From contig CAJTXP010000003.1 of NCBI GenBank assembly GCA_910583615.1, positions 62,001-126,000 of the forward strand: a DNA stretch of 64,000 nucleotides, in the 5' to 3' direction. Source of the DNA: an uncultured Lachnospiraceae bacterium. GTDB taxonomy: Bacteria; Bacillota; Clostridia; Lachnospirales; Lachnospiraceae. This document shows, in pieces, positions 31,167 to 40,325 of the stretch. How positions within the stretch are numbered: the first letter of the stretch is position 1; the number at the start of each line of letters is the position of its first letter. The notes beneath the pieces were generated by a model that was not told the origin of the DNA, ran no database searches, and saw only the letters and a program-made list of their open reading frames with translations. Both the position numbers and the translations under genes were made by a program.

Positions 31167-32123
31167 GTGAAATGGAATAAATATACGCTGCTGACCACGA
31201 CAGAGGCAGAGGATCTGATCAGCAGCATGATGATGGATGCAGGAATCGAAGGAATCGAGATTGAGGACAAGGTTCCGTTGTCGGAGAAGGACAGATCTCA
31301 GATGTTTGTGGACATCCTTCCGGAAGGACCTGCGGACGACGGGATCGCCCGGATCAGCTTCTATCTGGAGCCGGAACAGGACAACGGAGCGATCCTGGCG
31401 GCGGTGCAGGAAGGGCTGGACGAGATCCGGGGCTGGGGCGTGGACGTGGGCGCCGGGACGATTGAGGCCTCCCAGACCGAGGATAAAGACTGGATCAATA
31501 ACTGGAAAGAGTATTTTCATCAGTTCTATGTGGACGATATCCTCATCACTCCTTCCTGGGAACCGGTGAAGTCGAAGGACCAGGGGAAGCTTCTGATCCA
31601 GATCGATCCGGGGACTGCTTTTGGTACGGGAATGCATGAGACGACCCAGCTCTGCATCCGGCAGATCAAAAAATATGTGACGGAAGAGACGGTCCTTCTG
31701 GATGTGGGAACCGGAAGCGGCATCCTTTCGATTGCAGCGCTGAAGCTTGGGGCAAAGCGTGCGCTGGGTACGGATCTGGATCCCTGTGCAATCAGCGCAT
31801 CGAAGGAAAACATGGAAGTAAACGGCATCCCTGCAGAGAAATTTCGCGTACTGGAAGGCAATCTGATAGACGACCGCAGGATACAGGAGCAGGTGGGATG
31901 TGAGCAGTACGATATGGTCACTGCAAATATTCTGGCGGAAGTACTGGTGCCGCTCACGCCGGTGATTGTGCAGCACCTGAAAGAGGGCGGCATTTATATC
32001 ACTTCCGGCATTATTGAAGAGAAAGAAACGGTGGTTGCAGATGCGGTCCGGGAGGCGGGGCTGGAGATTCTCGAAGTGACGCATCAGGGTGAATGGGTGT
32101 CTGTGACGGCGCGAAAGAACTGA
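31167..32123 (+). CDS. prmA: ribosomal protein L11 methyltransferase
   Basis: The 318-residue SAM-dependent enzyme trimethylates ribosomal protein L11. It has the N-terminal substrate domain (LLTTTEAEDLISSMMMDAG), the motif I loop LLDVGTGSGILSIAALKLGA, and NPPY-like NILAEVL. GTAFGTGMHETTQLCI is the characteristic PrmA signature. I placed the start at GTG 31167, which has AAGGAG six bases ahead, instead of the upstream ATG at 31140. It is followed by rsmE after 10 bases, the usual prmA-rsmE pair in Firmicutes. Confidence 0.96.
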   Translation: MKWNKYTLLTTTEAEDLISSMMMDAGIEGIEIEDKVPLSEKDRSQMFVDILPEGPADDGIARISFYLEPEQDNGAILAAVQEGLDEIRGWGVDVGAGTIEASQTEDKDWINNWKEYFHQFYVDDILITPSWEPVKSKDQGKLLIQIDPGTAFGTGMHETTQLCIRQIKKYVTEETVLLDVGTGSGILSIAALKLGAKRALGTDLDPCAISASKENMEVNGIPAEKFRVLEGNLIDDRRIQEQVGCEQYDMVTANILAEVLVPLTPVIVQHLKEGGIYITSGIIEEKETVVADAVREAGLEILEVTHQGEWVSVTARKN

Positions 32124-32133
32124 CGGAGAGAGC

Positions 32134-32898
32134 ATGCATCATTTTTTTATTGAGCCTTCCCAGGTACATGAGGATGAGATCGAGATTCTGGGCGGGGATG
32201 TGAATCATATCAGAAATGTCCTGCGCATGAAGGCAGGAGAGGAGCTCGTCATAAATGACGGATACGGCAATGAATATGGATGCTGGCTTCATCGATTTAC
32301 GGATACGGCAGTTTATGCAAAGATCCTGGAAAAGAGGCGGGTGGCTTCTGAACTGCCGTCCCGGATCACGCTGTACCAGTGTCTTCCCAAGGGGGACAAG
32401 ATGGAGCTGATCATTCAGAAGGCTGTGGAGCTGGGAGTGTCTGCCGTGGTCCCGGTGGCGTCCAGAAGATGTGTGGTGAAGCTGGATGCAAAAAGAGAGG
32501 GCAATAAGAGGAAGCGCTGGCAGGCGGTGGCAGAGAGCGCGGCAAAGCAGTCCGGACGGGCGCTGATCCCTCAGGTGGGGCCGGTCACCGGCTTTGCAGA
32601 TGCGCTTACACAGGCGCAGGAGCTGGATCTGTGCCTGATCCCCTACGAATGTGCCGGGGAACTTCTGGGAGATATCCGCAGGAGCGCCATGGAATGTACA
32701 AGGGAGCTTCTTGGAAGTGTACAAAAAGGGCAGTCCATCGGTATCTTTATTGGACCGGAGGGCGGTTTTGAAAAAGAAGAGGTGGAAGCTGCCATGGGAA
32801 TGGGGGCGCAGCCTGTTTCGCTGGGAAAACGGATTCTGAGAACGGAGACGGCAGGATTGTGCATTCTGTCGGTTCTGATGTTCTGGCTGGAGGAATAA
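32134..32898 (+). CDS. rsmE: 16S rRNA (uracil1498-N3)-methyltransferase
   Basis: The 254-residue SPOUT-class methyltransferase modifies U1498 of 16S rRNA. It has an N-terminal PUA-like domain (HHFFIEPSQVHEDEIEILGG) and a SPOUT knot (ESAAKQSGRALIPQVGPV; IGIFIGPEGGFEKEEVEAAM; LGKRILRTETAGLCILSVL). Length is standard. It sits in a tight run with prmA upstream and the cysteine desulfurase 4 bases downstream. Confidence 0.96.
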   Translation: MHHFFIEPSQVHEDEIEILGGDVNHIRNVLRMKAGEELVINDGYGNEYGCWLHRFTDTAVYAKILEKRRVASELPSRITLYQCLPKGDKMELIIQKAVELGVSAVVPVASRRCVVKLDAKREGNKRKRWQAVAESAAKQSGRALIPQVGPVTGFADALTQAQELDLCLIPYECAGELLGDIRRSAMECTRELLGSVQKGQSIGIFIGPEGGFEKEEVEAAMGMGAQPVSLGKRILRTETAGLCILSVLMFWLEE

Positions 32899-32902
32899 GA
32901 GT

Positions 32903-34057
32903 ATGGAAGCATATCTGGATAATTCGGCTACGACCCGCTGCATGGAGTGTGTGACGGACAAAATGGTCCGCGTCATGCGGGAGGACTACGGAAATCCGTC
33001 TTCACTCCATGCCAGGGGAGTGGAGGCGGAGCATTATATTAAGGAAGCAAAAGCGTTTTTTGCAGAAAATCTGAAGGTCAGCGAAAAAGAGATTTATTTT
33101 ACGTCCGGGGGTACGGAGTCCAATAATCTGGCAGTGATCGGCGCGGCGCTGGCCAATCAGAGGGCGGGAAAGCATCTGATCACCACGGATTTTGAACATC
33201 CGTCCGTGCTGAATGCCATGAAGTATCTGGAAGGACAGGGTTTCCGGGTGACGTACCTTCCGGTGGACCGGGATGGCGTCGTGCCGCTTCAGGCGCTTCA
33301 GGAAGCCCTCTGCCCGGAGACGATTCTGGTCTCCGTCATGTATGTGAACAATGAGGTCGGAGCAGTACAGCCGATCCGTGAGATCGCCCGGATTCTGAAA
33401 GGGCAGGAAAAGAAGATCCTCTTTCATGTGGATGCGATCCAGGCATATGGAAAATACCGGATTCATCCGGGAAGAGAAGGGATTGATCTTCTGTCCGTCA
33501 GCGGACACAAGATCCACGGTCCCAAGGGAATCGGCCTTCTCTACGTTCAGGAGAAGGTGAAGATCCGCCCGATCCTTTTCGGCGGAGAGCAGCAGAAGGG
33601 GCTTCGCTCCGGCACGGAAAATGTTCCGGGGATTGCGGGAATCGCAGAAGCCGCCAGAGCGTGCTACGTGGAGCTGGATGAAAAAGTGGACCGGCTGTAC
33701 TGCCTGAAGGACCGCTTTACGGAAGGGATACGGAAACTGGATCAGACCGTCATCAACGGCAGGACGGGCAGAGACAGTGCACCGCATATTGTGAGCGTCA
33801 GCTTTGCCGGCGTGCGCAGCGAGGTGCTGCTTCATGCACTGGAAGAGAAGGGAATCTATGTATCGGCCGGCTCCGCCTGCTCGTCCAACAAGCCGGCGGT
33901 CAGCCGGACGCTGAAGGCCATGGGAGTGGAAAAAGAGCTGCTGGGCAGCACGCTGCGCTTCAGCTTCAGCTTCGAGACCACGGAGGAAGAGATCGATCAC
34001 TGTCTCGGCGCACTGAACGATCTTCTGCCCATGCTGCGCAGATACGTGCGGCGGTAG
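32903..34057 (+). CDS. cysteine desulfurase (NifS/IscS family)
   Basis: The 384-residue PLP enzyme releases sulfur from cysteine as a persulfide. It starts MEAYLDNSATTRCMECVTDK, binds PLP through the Lys in SVSGHKIHGPKGIGLLY (about 205), and has the catalytic Cys in SAGSACSSNKPAVSRTL (about 327). The gene directly ahead of thiI strongly suggests it is the sulfur donor for 4-thiouridine in tRNA, as with the NifZ-ThiI pair of Firmicutes. Confidence 0.94.
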   Translation: MEAYLDNSATTRCMECVTDKMVRVMREDYGNPSSLHARGVEAEHYIKEAKAFFAENLKVSEKEIYFTSGGTESNNLAVIGAALANQRAGKHLITTDFEHPSVLNAMKYLEGQGFRVTYLPVDRDGVVPLQALQEALCPETILVSVMYVNNEVGAVQPIREIARILKGQEKKILFHVDAIQAYGKYRIHPGREGIDLLSVSGHKIHGPKGIGLLYVQEKVKIRPILFGGEQQKGLRSGTENVPGIAGIAEAARACYVELDEKVDRLYCLKDRFTEGIRKLDQTVINGRTGRDSAPHIVSVSFAGVRSEVLLHALEEKGIYVSAGSACSSNKPAVSRTLKAMGVEKELLGSTLRFSFSFETTEEEIDHCLGALNDLLPMLRRYVRR

Positions 34058-34120
34058 AAGGAGACCGGGCGGCCGGGCATCTGCTGCACCTGTGCAGAAC
34101 TATAATAGGAGAATGAGACA

Positions 34121-35302
34121 ATGTTTCAGGCATTTTTGATTAAATATGGAGAGATCGGCGTAAAGGGAAAGAACCGGTATGTGTTCGAGGATGCGCTGGT
34201 CGCCCGCATGAAAAGGGTACTGACCCCTGTGGACGGCACGTTTAAGATCACAAAGGAACAGGGGCGTATCTATGTGGAAGCAGAGGGTGCTTTTGATTAT
34301 GAGGAGACGGTGGCGGCGCTTCAGAGAGTGTTCGGTATCGTAGGTATCTGTCCGGTGGTTCTGGCAGATGATAAAGGATTTGAAGCGCTTTCCCAGGATG
34401 TGATGCATTATATGCACCGGATGTACGAGGGGGCAGAGAAGACCTTCAAAGTCCACACCCGCAGAGCGAACAAGAATTATCCCATGACATCTCCCGAGGT
34501 CAATGAGGAGATCGGCGGACGGATTCTTGAAGAATTTCCGAATCTAAAGGTGGATGTGCACGATCCGGAGATTATGCTGCACATCGAACTGCGAAGCGGA
34601 CATATCAACATCTATTCGGAAGTGATCCCGGGGCCGGGCGGCATGCCTCTTGGAACCAACGGACGTTCCATGCTGCTGCTGTCCGGCGGAATCGACAGTC
34701 CGGTGGCCGGATATATGGTGGCAAAGCGCGGGGTCTATATTGATGCAACGTATTTTCATGCGCCGCCCTATACCAGCGAGCGGGCGAAGGAGAAGGTCGT
34801 GGATCTGGCCAGGAAGATTGCGCGCTATACCGGCCCCATCCGGCTGCATGTCATCAATTTTACAGATATTCAGATGTATATCTATGACCATTGTCCCCAC
34901 GATGAACTGACGATTATCATGCGCCGCTATATGATGCGGATTGCACAGAAGCTTGCAGAGGATACCGGATGCCTTGCGTTGATTACCGGGGAGAGTATCG
35001 GACAGGTGGCAAGCCAGACGGTTCCGAGCCTTGCAGCCACCAATGATGTGTGCACGCTTCCGGTATTCCGTCCGCTGATCGCATTTGATAAAGAGGATAT
35101 TGTAACGATTGCAAAAAAAATCGATACGTATGAGACGTCGATCCTGCCCTATGAAGACTGCTGCACCACATTTGTGGCAAAACATCCGGTGACAAAACCG
35201 CAGGTGGAACGGATCCGGAAGTCGGAGCTTCTGCTTTCCGAAAAGATCGAAGCGATGGTGAGAGAGGCTCTTTCCACAGAAGAAGTCCTGGAGATTTCAT
35301 AG
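34121..35302 (+). CDS. thiI: tRNA 4-thiouridine synthase / thiazole sulfurtransferase
   Basis: The 393-residue protein has an N-terminal ferredoxin-like plus THUMP domain (residues about 1-165, with FKVHTRRANKNYPMTSPEVN) and a PP-loop ATPase (MLLLSGGIDSPVAGYMVAKR, near residue 185). There is no C-terminal rhodanese domain, typical of Firmicutes ThiI, so sulfur must come from the upstream cysteine desulfurase. The enzyme adenylates U8 in tRNA and swaps oxygen for sulfur. The start has an ATAGGAGAATGAGACA ribosome-binding region. Confidence 0.96.
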   Translation: MFQAFLIKYGEIGVKGKNRYVFEDALVARMKRVLTPVDGTFKITKEQGRIYVEAEGAFDYEETVAALQRVFGIVGICPVVLADDKGFEALSQDVMHYMHRMYEGAEKTFKVHTRRANKNYPMTSPEVNEEIGGRILEEFPNLKVDVHDPEIMLHIELRSGHINIYSEVIPGPGGMPLGTNGRSMLLLSGGIDSPVAGYMVAKRGVYIDATYFHAPPYTSERAKEKVVDLARKIARYTGPIRLHVINFTDIQMYIYDHCPHDELTIIMRRYMMRIAQKLAEDTGCLALITGESIGQVASQTVPSLAATNDVCTLPVFRPLIAFDKEDIVTIAKKIDTYETSILPYEDCCTTFVAKHPVTKPQVERIRKSELLLSEKIEAMVREALSTEEVLEIS

Positions 35303-35313
35303 TTGCGGGCATG

Positions 35314-35340
35314 AAAAAAGCTGCCGTCCTGTGCGGCAGC
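35314..35340 (-). terminator. intrinsic terminator for the HPr-like gene
   Basis: On the minus strand GCTGCCG pairs with CGGCAGC around a 7-base loop and is followed by TTTTTTC (plus-strand A run 35314-35319). It also lies just after the thiI stop and may stop plus-strand transcripts weakly. Confidence 0.8.
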
Positions 35341-35356
35341 AGATTCCTGAGGATCC

Positions 35357-35590
35357 TTAATCAACGATATAGGGTGAAAGGACTTCAAGGATCTCGTCCA
35401 CGTTGTTCTCAGAGTGGATATTCAACTCAATTGATTTGGACAGATCCAGACTGAAAATACCCATGATGGACTTGGCATCGATGACATAGCGTCCGGATAC
35501 CAGATCAAAATCATTGTCAAATTTGGTAATCTCGTTGACAAACGCTTTCACTTTATCAATAGAGTTTAAAGAAATATGAACGGTTTTCAT
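35357..35590 (-). CDS. HPr-like protein lacking the active-site histidine
   Basis: A 77-residue HPr fold. The second half keeps the Crh/HPr regulatory region (DAKSIMGIFSLDLSKSIELN, with the Ser that HPr kinase modifies in true HPr). The usual GLHARPA motif holding the phosphorylated His is replaced by LNSIDKVKAFVNEITKFDND, with no His at that position. It therefore cannot relay PTS phosphate in the standard way. A role like Crh, as a Ser-phosphorylated regulator of catabolite repression, is possible. It is a single gene on the minus strand between thiI and mtaB, with an AAGGAGGAG ribosome-binding site. Confidence 0.85.
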   Translation of the reverse strand: MKTVHISLNSIDKVKAFVNEITKFDNDFDLVSGRYVIDAKSIMGIFSLDLSKSIELNIHSENNVDEILEVLSPYIVD

Positions 35591-35686
35591 GATAACTCCT
35601 CCTTATTACTGTGTTATTCTAAGTAACATATTAAAGACTTGGAGGAAGAAAGTCAATGAAAAAATATGAAAAAATCGGGAGGAGCC

Positions 35687-37006
35687 ATGAAAAAAGCGGC
35701 GCTGCACAATCTGGGCTGTAAAGTAAATTCCTATGAGACGCAAGCCATGCAGGAGATGCTCGAAGAGCAGGGGTATGAGATCGTGTCCTTTGAAGAAAAA
35801 GCGGATGTCTATCTGATTAATACGTGCAGCGTTACCAACATGGCGGATCGAAAATCACGTCAGATGCTCCACAGAGCCAGAAAACAGAATCCGGACGCTC
35901 TGGTGATCGCGGCAGGATGTTACGTGCAGTCAGCCGGAGAAACGCTTCTTAGAGATTCCTCTGTGGACATTCTGATCGGAAATAATGAAAAGGCCAGGCT
36001 TCCGGGGATACTGAAAGAGTGGGAAGAGAGTCATGCGGCGTTTCATATCCACAGTATGACACATGAAAAGCGGTATGAGGATATGCGTATTGAGAAAACA
36101 TCCGAGCATACAAGGGCGTATATGAAAATTCAGGACGGATGCGACCAGTTCTGCGCTTATTGTATTATTCCTTATACAAGAGGACGGGTCCGCAGCCGGA
36201 GTATTGCGGATATTCTTACAGAGGCACAGAGTCTGGCGGCACACGGATACCAGGAGGTGGTGCTTACGGGAATCCATCTGGATTCCTATGGAACAGACCT
36301 TCCGGACGGAGATCTGTTAACTGCAGTAAGAGCGGTGGCGAAGATTGACGGGATCCGGAGAATCCGGCTTGGTTCTCTGGAGCCAAGAATCATGACGGAA
36401 GAGTTTGTGCGGGAGCTGGCCTCTGTGGAAAAACTGTGTCCCCATTTTCATCTGTCCCTGCAAAGCGGCTGTGACGCGACGCTTTGGCGTATGAACCGGA
36501 AGTATGATACGCAGGAATTTCGGGCATCCTGTGAACGACTGAGAAACTGTTTTGACCATCCGGCGCTTACGACGGATGTAATGGTTGGATTTCCGGGAGA
36601 GACGCAGGAAGAGTTTGCACAGACATTAGAGTTTCTGAAAGAAATCCGGTTTTATGAGATGCATGTGTTCAAATATTCCAGGAGAAAGGGAACGAAAGCG
36701 GACCGGATGGAAGGGCAGGTGCCGGAACCGGTCAAGACGTTAAGAAGCGATATCCTGCTGAAGCTTACGCAGGAACAGAGTATTGCCTATAGAAAACGGC
36801 TGATCGGAAAAACTCTGGAAGTACTGATGGAAGAGCCGTATGAAAAAGACGGGATCACATATCAGATCGGCCATACAAAGGAATATGTAAGGGTTGCAGC
36901 TGCAGGGAAAACATCGCTTTCAAACCGGATGGTGCATGTAAAAGTGGAAAAATTTCTGGAAAATGATGTGCTGTACGGCGTTTTGACAAATGCCGACAGA
37001 AAATAG
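35687..37006 (+). CDS. mtaB: tRNA t6A37 methylthiotransferase
   Basis: The 439-residue radical-SAM enzyme adds a methylthio group to t6A37 of ANN-decoding tRNAs. It has the UPF0004 domain (LGCKVNSYETQAMQEMLEEQ), whose cysteines bind the auxiliary cluster, the radical-SAM motif CDQFCAYCIIPYTRGRVRSR, and a C-terminal TRAM region (LMEEPYEKDG; VRVAAAGKTSL). I chose ATG 35687, two bases behind the strong GGGAGGAG, over ATG 35666, because MKKAALHNLGCKVN is the normal family start. Confidence 0.95.
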   Translation: MKKAALHNLGCKVNSYETQAMQEMLEEQGYEIVSFEEKADVYLINTCSVTNMADRKSRQMLHRARKQNPDALVIAAGCYVQSAGETLLRDSSVDILIGNNEKARLPGILKEWEESHAAFHIHSMTHEKRYEDMRIEKTSEHTRAYMKIQDGCDQFCAYCIIPYTRGRVRSRSIADILTEAQSLAAHGYQEVVLTGIHLDSYGTDLPDGDLLTAVRAVAKIDGIRRIRLGSLEPRIMTEEFVRELASVEKLCPHFHLSLQSGCDATLWRMNRKYDTQEFRASCERLRNCFDHPALTTDVMVGFPGETQEEFAQTLEFLKEIRFYEMHVFKYSRRKGTKADRMEGQVPEPVKTLRSDILLKLTQEQSIAYRKRLIGKTLEVLMEEPYEKDGITYQIGHTKEYVRVAAAGKTSLSNRMVHVKVEKFLENDVLYGVLTNADRK

Positions 37007-37140
37007 GCATTGAATTTATGGACAGATTATAGTAAACTGATGGTAGAGTAGGTAAAGAATATCTGTTGATACGAAGCAGGCGGAAGATGCATTTTAAAAG
37101 CGGCAGCAGCGCGGCATACTATCATTGAGGACGGGGTACT

Positions 37141-37404
37141 ATGAAAAAATTGGAGAACACACAGTATTTTAAGATTCAATCTGACCAGGAGCTGCAGGTG
37201 GGCGAAGTACTCCATATGGTCTACCAGGCGATGACAGAAAAAGGGTACGATCCGGTGAATCAGATCGTCGGTTATATCATGTCTGGTGATCCGACTTATA
37301 TTACCAGTCATAAGGGTGCCAGAAGCCTGATTATGAAAGTGGAGCGGGATGAGCTGGTGGAAGAGCTTTTAAGAGTGTATGTGGACAAAACAGTAAAGGA
37401 ATGA
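37141..37404 (+). CDS. ireB: IreB-family regulatory phosphoprotein
   Basis: The 87-residue protein (formerly UPF0297/DUF965) reads TQYFKIQSDQELQVGEVLHM then VYQAMTEKGYDPVNQIVGYI and GDPTYITSHKGARSLI, nearly invariant in the family. IreB is a target of the Ser/Thr kinase IreK and helps control cephalosporin resistance in enterococci. The order ireB-ruvX-DUF1292-fur-rnj is conserved in Clostridia. The preceding 134-base gap probably holds the operon promoter (TTGAAT/TAAACT near 37012-37040, weak). Confidence 0.93.
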   Translation: MKKLENTQYFKIQSDQELQVGEVLHMVYQAMTEKGYDPVNQIVGYIMSGDPTYITSHKGARSLIMKVERDELVEELLRVYVDKTVKE

Positions 37405-37411
37405 AAGACTT

Positions 37412-37840
37412 ATGCGGATCATGGGCCTTGATTACGGTTCCAGAACGGTTGGCGTTGCAGTCAGTGACAGGCTTCTTATTACTGCTCAGGGGGTTGAGAC
37501 TGTCTGCAGGACAAAGGAGAACAAACTCCGGCAGACGCTTGCCCGGATTCAGGCATTGTGCGAAGAATACGACGTAGGGGAAATCGTACTGGGTCTTCCC
37601 AAAAATATGAATAATACCATAGGAGACAGGGCTGAGAAATCGCTGGAATTTGCAGAGATGCTGAAGAAGCGGACAGGCCTGCCTGTTGTTATGTGGGATG
37701 AACGCCTGACAACCGTAGCGGCGAACCGGACGCTGATGGAGACCGGCGTGCGCAGAGAACACAGAAAAGAATATATTGATCAGATCGCGGCAGTGTTTAT
37801 TCTGCAGGGATATCTGGACAGGAACAGTAAAGGAAAGTGA
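37412..37840 (+). CDS. ruvX: Holliday junction resolvase-like / pre-16S rRNA nuclease
   Basis: The 142-residue YqgF-family RNase H-fold nuclease begins MRIMGLDYGSRTVGVAVSDR (first catalytic Asp), has IVLGLPKNMNNTIGDRAEKS, and VMWDERLTTVAANRTLMETG (catalytic Glu region). It is 7 bases after ireB and overlaps the next gene (GTGA). It processes 16S rRNA 5' ends in E. coli and resolves junctions in other reports; which applies here is unknown. Confidence 0.94.
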   Translation: MRIMGLDYGSRTVGVAVSDRLLITAQGVETVCRTKENKLRQTLARIQALCEEYDVGEIVLGLPKNMNNTIGDRAEKSLEFAEMLKKRTGLPVVMWDERLTTVAANRTLMETGVRREHRKEYIDQIAAVFILQGYLDRNSKGK

Positions 37841-38106
37841 AAGACAGAATGGAAAAGCTGATTTTTCAGGATGAGAATGGGGAGGCTGCGGAGTTTTTTG
37901 TGGTGGAGCAGACCCGCGTCAATGGAAGAAATTATCTTCTTGTGGCGGACTCGGAGGAGGAAGACGGAGAATGCCTGATCTTAAAGGATCTGGCAGAGGA
38001 TAAGGACAAAGAGTCTCTGTACGAGATCGTGGAGGATCAGGAGGAGCTTCATGCGGTGTTGAGCATTTTTGAACAGCTTCTGGAGGACGTGGAACTTACA
38101 GAATAG
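37837..38106 (+). CDS. DUF1292-family protein
   Basis: 89 residues, very acidic, of the DUF1292 type seen next to ruvX in Firmicutes. The pattern LIFQDENGEAAEFFVVEQTR, YLLVADSEEEDGECLILKDL and FEQLLEDVELTE is typical. The start is GTG 37837 overlapping the ruvX stop, or ATG 37849. Function unknown. Confidence 0.88.
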   Translation: MKDRMEKLIFQDENGEAAEFFVVEQTRVNGRNYLLVADSEEEDGECLILKDLAEDKDKESLYEIVEDQEELHAVLSIFEQLLEDVELTE

Positions 38107-38125
38107 TTGCAGGGTGGGATACAAT

Positions 38126-38581
38126 ATGCAGTTGGACAGGGAAGGATTTGAAAAGCTGCTCAGGGAAAAGGGACTGAAGGTAACTGCTCAGAGGGTTGCC
38201 GTACTATCGGCGCTTTCTAAAGAAACGGACAGCCATCTGACTGCAGAAGAAATCTATGAACGGGTAAAAGCAGGCAGTCCGGAGATTGGGCTTGCTACAA
38301 TATACAGGACGATTCAGATGCTTCTGGAGCTGAAGATCATTGACAGGATCTATCTGGATGACGGATATGTGCGGTATGAACTGGGGCATGTCTATGAGGA
38401 CGAAGACAGCCATCACCATCATCACCTGATCTGTGTGAAATGCGGCCGTGTCATGTCCTTTCAGGGAGATCTTCTGGAGGAATTTGAAAGGAGGATGGAG
38501 GAAAAGACCGGATTTCGGATTCAAGATCATGATGTAAAGCTTTATGGGTATTGTGCGGATTGTCTGAAGAAAAAGACGTGA
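38126..38581 (+). CDS. Fur-family metal-dependent transcriptional regulator
   Basis: The 151-residue regulator has a winged helix (LKVTAQRVAVLSALSKETDS; SPEIGLATIYRTIQMLLELK) and a C-terminal dimer domain with the HHHHHLICVKCGRVMSF metal cluster and YGYCADCLKKK, giving the two CxxC knuckles of structural zinc. Fur, Zur and PerR cannot be told apart with certainty. I chose ATG 38126 since MQLDREGFEKLLREKGL fits the family; the longer frame overlaps DUF1292. It is in the ireB-rnj cluster. Confidence 0.93.
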   Translation: MQLDREGFEKLLREKGLKVTAQRVAVLSALSKETDSHLTAEEIYERVKAGSPEIGLATIYRTIQMLLELKIIDRIYLDDGYVRYELGHVYEDEDSHHHHHLICVKCGRVMSFQGDLLEEFERRMEEKTGFRIQDHDVKLYGYCADCLKKKT

Positions 38582-38611
38582 GACTATAAACAGTAACAGG
38601 AGGTTATTTAT

Positions 38612-40276
38612 TTGAAAAATGTAAACAATTCAAAATTACGTATCATTCCGTTGGGCGGACTGGAGCAGATCGGAATGAACATTACTGCCTTTGAGTTCGA
38701 AGACAGTATTGTTGTTGTGGACTGCGGACTGGCATTTCCGGAGGACGACATGCTGGGAATCGATCTGGTGATTCCGGATGTGGCTTATCTGAAGCAGAAT
38801 CTGAGTAAAGTAAAGGGATTTGTCATTACTCACGGGCATGAAGACCATATTGGAGCGCTGCCGTATATCCTGAAGGATATCAATGTTCCGGTTTACGCCA
38901 CCCGTCTGACCATCGCTCTGATTGAAGGAAAATTGAAAGAACACAACATGCTGAAGACGACCAAGCGGAAGGTGGTAAAACACGGACAGTCCATCAATCT
39001 GGGACAGTTCCGGATTGAATTTATCAAGACCAACCACAGTATTGCGGATGCTTCGGCGCTTGCCATCTATTCTCCGGCAGGTACGGTTGTACACACGGGA
39101 GACTTTAAGGTGGATTATACGCCGGTGTACGGTGACAGTATTGATCTGCAGCGTTTTGGAGAGATCGGGAAAAAAGGCGTTCTGGCGCTGATGTGCGACA
39201 GTACCAATGCAGAACGTCCAGGTGTGACCATGTCGGAAAAGAGTGTGGGTCGGACCATGGATGCGCTGTTTACGGAGCACTGCAATTCCCGTATTATCGT
39301 GGCGACTTTTGCGTCCAACGTGGACCGGGTGCAGCAGATCATCAATTCTGCGTACAAGCATAATAAAAAAGTGGTGGTGGAAGGCCGCAGTATGGTCAAC
39401 GTCATTACAACAGCGGTAGAACTGGGATATATCCGGATTCCGGACCATACGCTGATCGATATTGAACAGCTTCATAACTATCCGCCGGAGGCGACCGTCC
39501 TGATCACGACGGGAAGCCAGGGAGAGTCTATGGCGGCTTTGTCCCGGATGGCGCAGAATCTGCACAGAAAGGTTCACATCATGCCGGGCGACACGGTGAT
39601 TTTCAGCTCCAATCCGATCCCGGGAAATGAGAAGGCAGTATCAAAGGTGATCAATGAGCTTTCAGCGAAGGGAGCCAACGTGATCTTTCAGGACGCTCAT
39701 GTGTCCGGACATGCATGTCAGGAAGAGATCAAGCTGATCTACTCTCTGGTTCATCCCAGATATGCGATTCCCGTGCATGGAGAATACCGGCATCTGAAGG
39801 CGCAGGCATCCATTGCGGCACAGCTTGGCATCGAGAAAGACCATATCTTTGTGCTCCAGTCCGGAGATGTGATGGAGATGGATGCAGAGGGCGCGAAGGT
39901 GGTGGATAAAGTCCATACCGGGGCGATTTTCGTAGATGGCCTGGGCGTCGGCGATGTGGGAAATATCGTGATGCGCGACCGACAGCATCTGGCGGAGGAC
40001 GGCATCATGATTATTGCGCTGACTTTGGAAAAAGGCGGCAATGTGCTGCTGTCAGGGCCGGATATCGTATCCCGGGGTTTTGTTTATGTGAGAGAATCGG
40101 AAGACCTGATGGAGCAGGCGCGGGCCGTCGTCTATGATGCGGTGGAAAAATGCCTGGACCGTAATATTACAGACTGGGGCAAGATGAAGAATGTCATGAA
40201 AGACGCTCTTAGTGATTACATCCGTAAAAAGACCAAGAGAAATCCGATGATTCTTCCGGTTATTATGGAAGTATAG
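38612..40276 (+). CDS. rnj: ribonuclease J
   Basis: The 554-residue metallo-beta-lactamase/beta-CASP RNase has GFVITHGHEDHIGALPYIL (zinc ligands), the beta-CASP domain (MSEKSVGRTMDALFTEHCNS; TTGSQGESMAALSRMAQNLH) and VSGHACQEEIKLIYSLVHPR. It has both endonuclease and 5'-3' exonuclease activity on mRNA and rRNA. The start is TTG 38612, supported by a perfect AGGAGG eight bases before; no ATG is available nearby. Confidence 0.96.
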   Translation: MKNVNNSKLRIIPLGGLEQIGMNITAFEFEDSIVVVDCGLAFPEDDMLGIDLVIPDVAYLKQNLSKVKGFVITHGHEDHIGALPYILKDINVPVYATRLTIALIEGKLKEHNMLKTTKRKVVKHGQSINLGQFRIEFIKTNHSIADASALAIYSPAGTVVHTGDFKVDYTPVYGDSIDLQRFGEIGKKGVLALMCDSTNAERPGVTMSEKSVGRTMDALFTEHCNSRIIVATFASNVDRVQQIINSAYKHNKKVVVEGRSMVNVITTAVELGYIRIPDHTLIDIEQLHNYPPEATVLITTGSQGESMAALSRMAQNLHRKVHIMPGDTVIFSSNPIPGNEKAVSKVINELSAKGANVIFQDAHVSGHACQEEIKLIYSLVHPRYAIPVHGEYRHLKAQASIAAQLGIEKDHIFVLQSGDVMEMDAEGAKVVDKVHTGAIFVDGLGVGDVGNIVMRDRQHLAEDGIMIIALTLEKGGNVLLSGPDIVSRGFVYVRESEDLMEQARAVVYDAVEKCLDRNITDWGKMKNVMKDALSDYIRKKTKRNPMILPVIMEV

Positions 40277-40325
40277 ACAACAGAGAATGCCAATCATTCA
40301 ATTTGATAAATGGAAGTGAGAGAAA

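Noticed and set aside
35314..35340. Terminator assigned to thiI on the plus strand
   Set aside because: The T tract is on the minus strand, so the hairpin is better assigned to the HPr-like gene.
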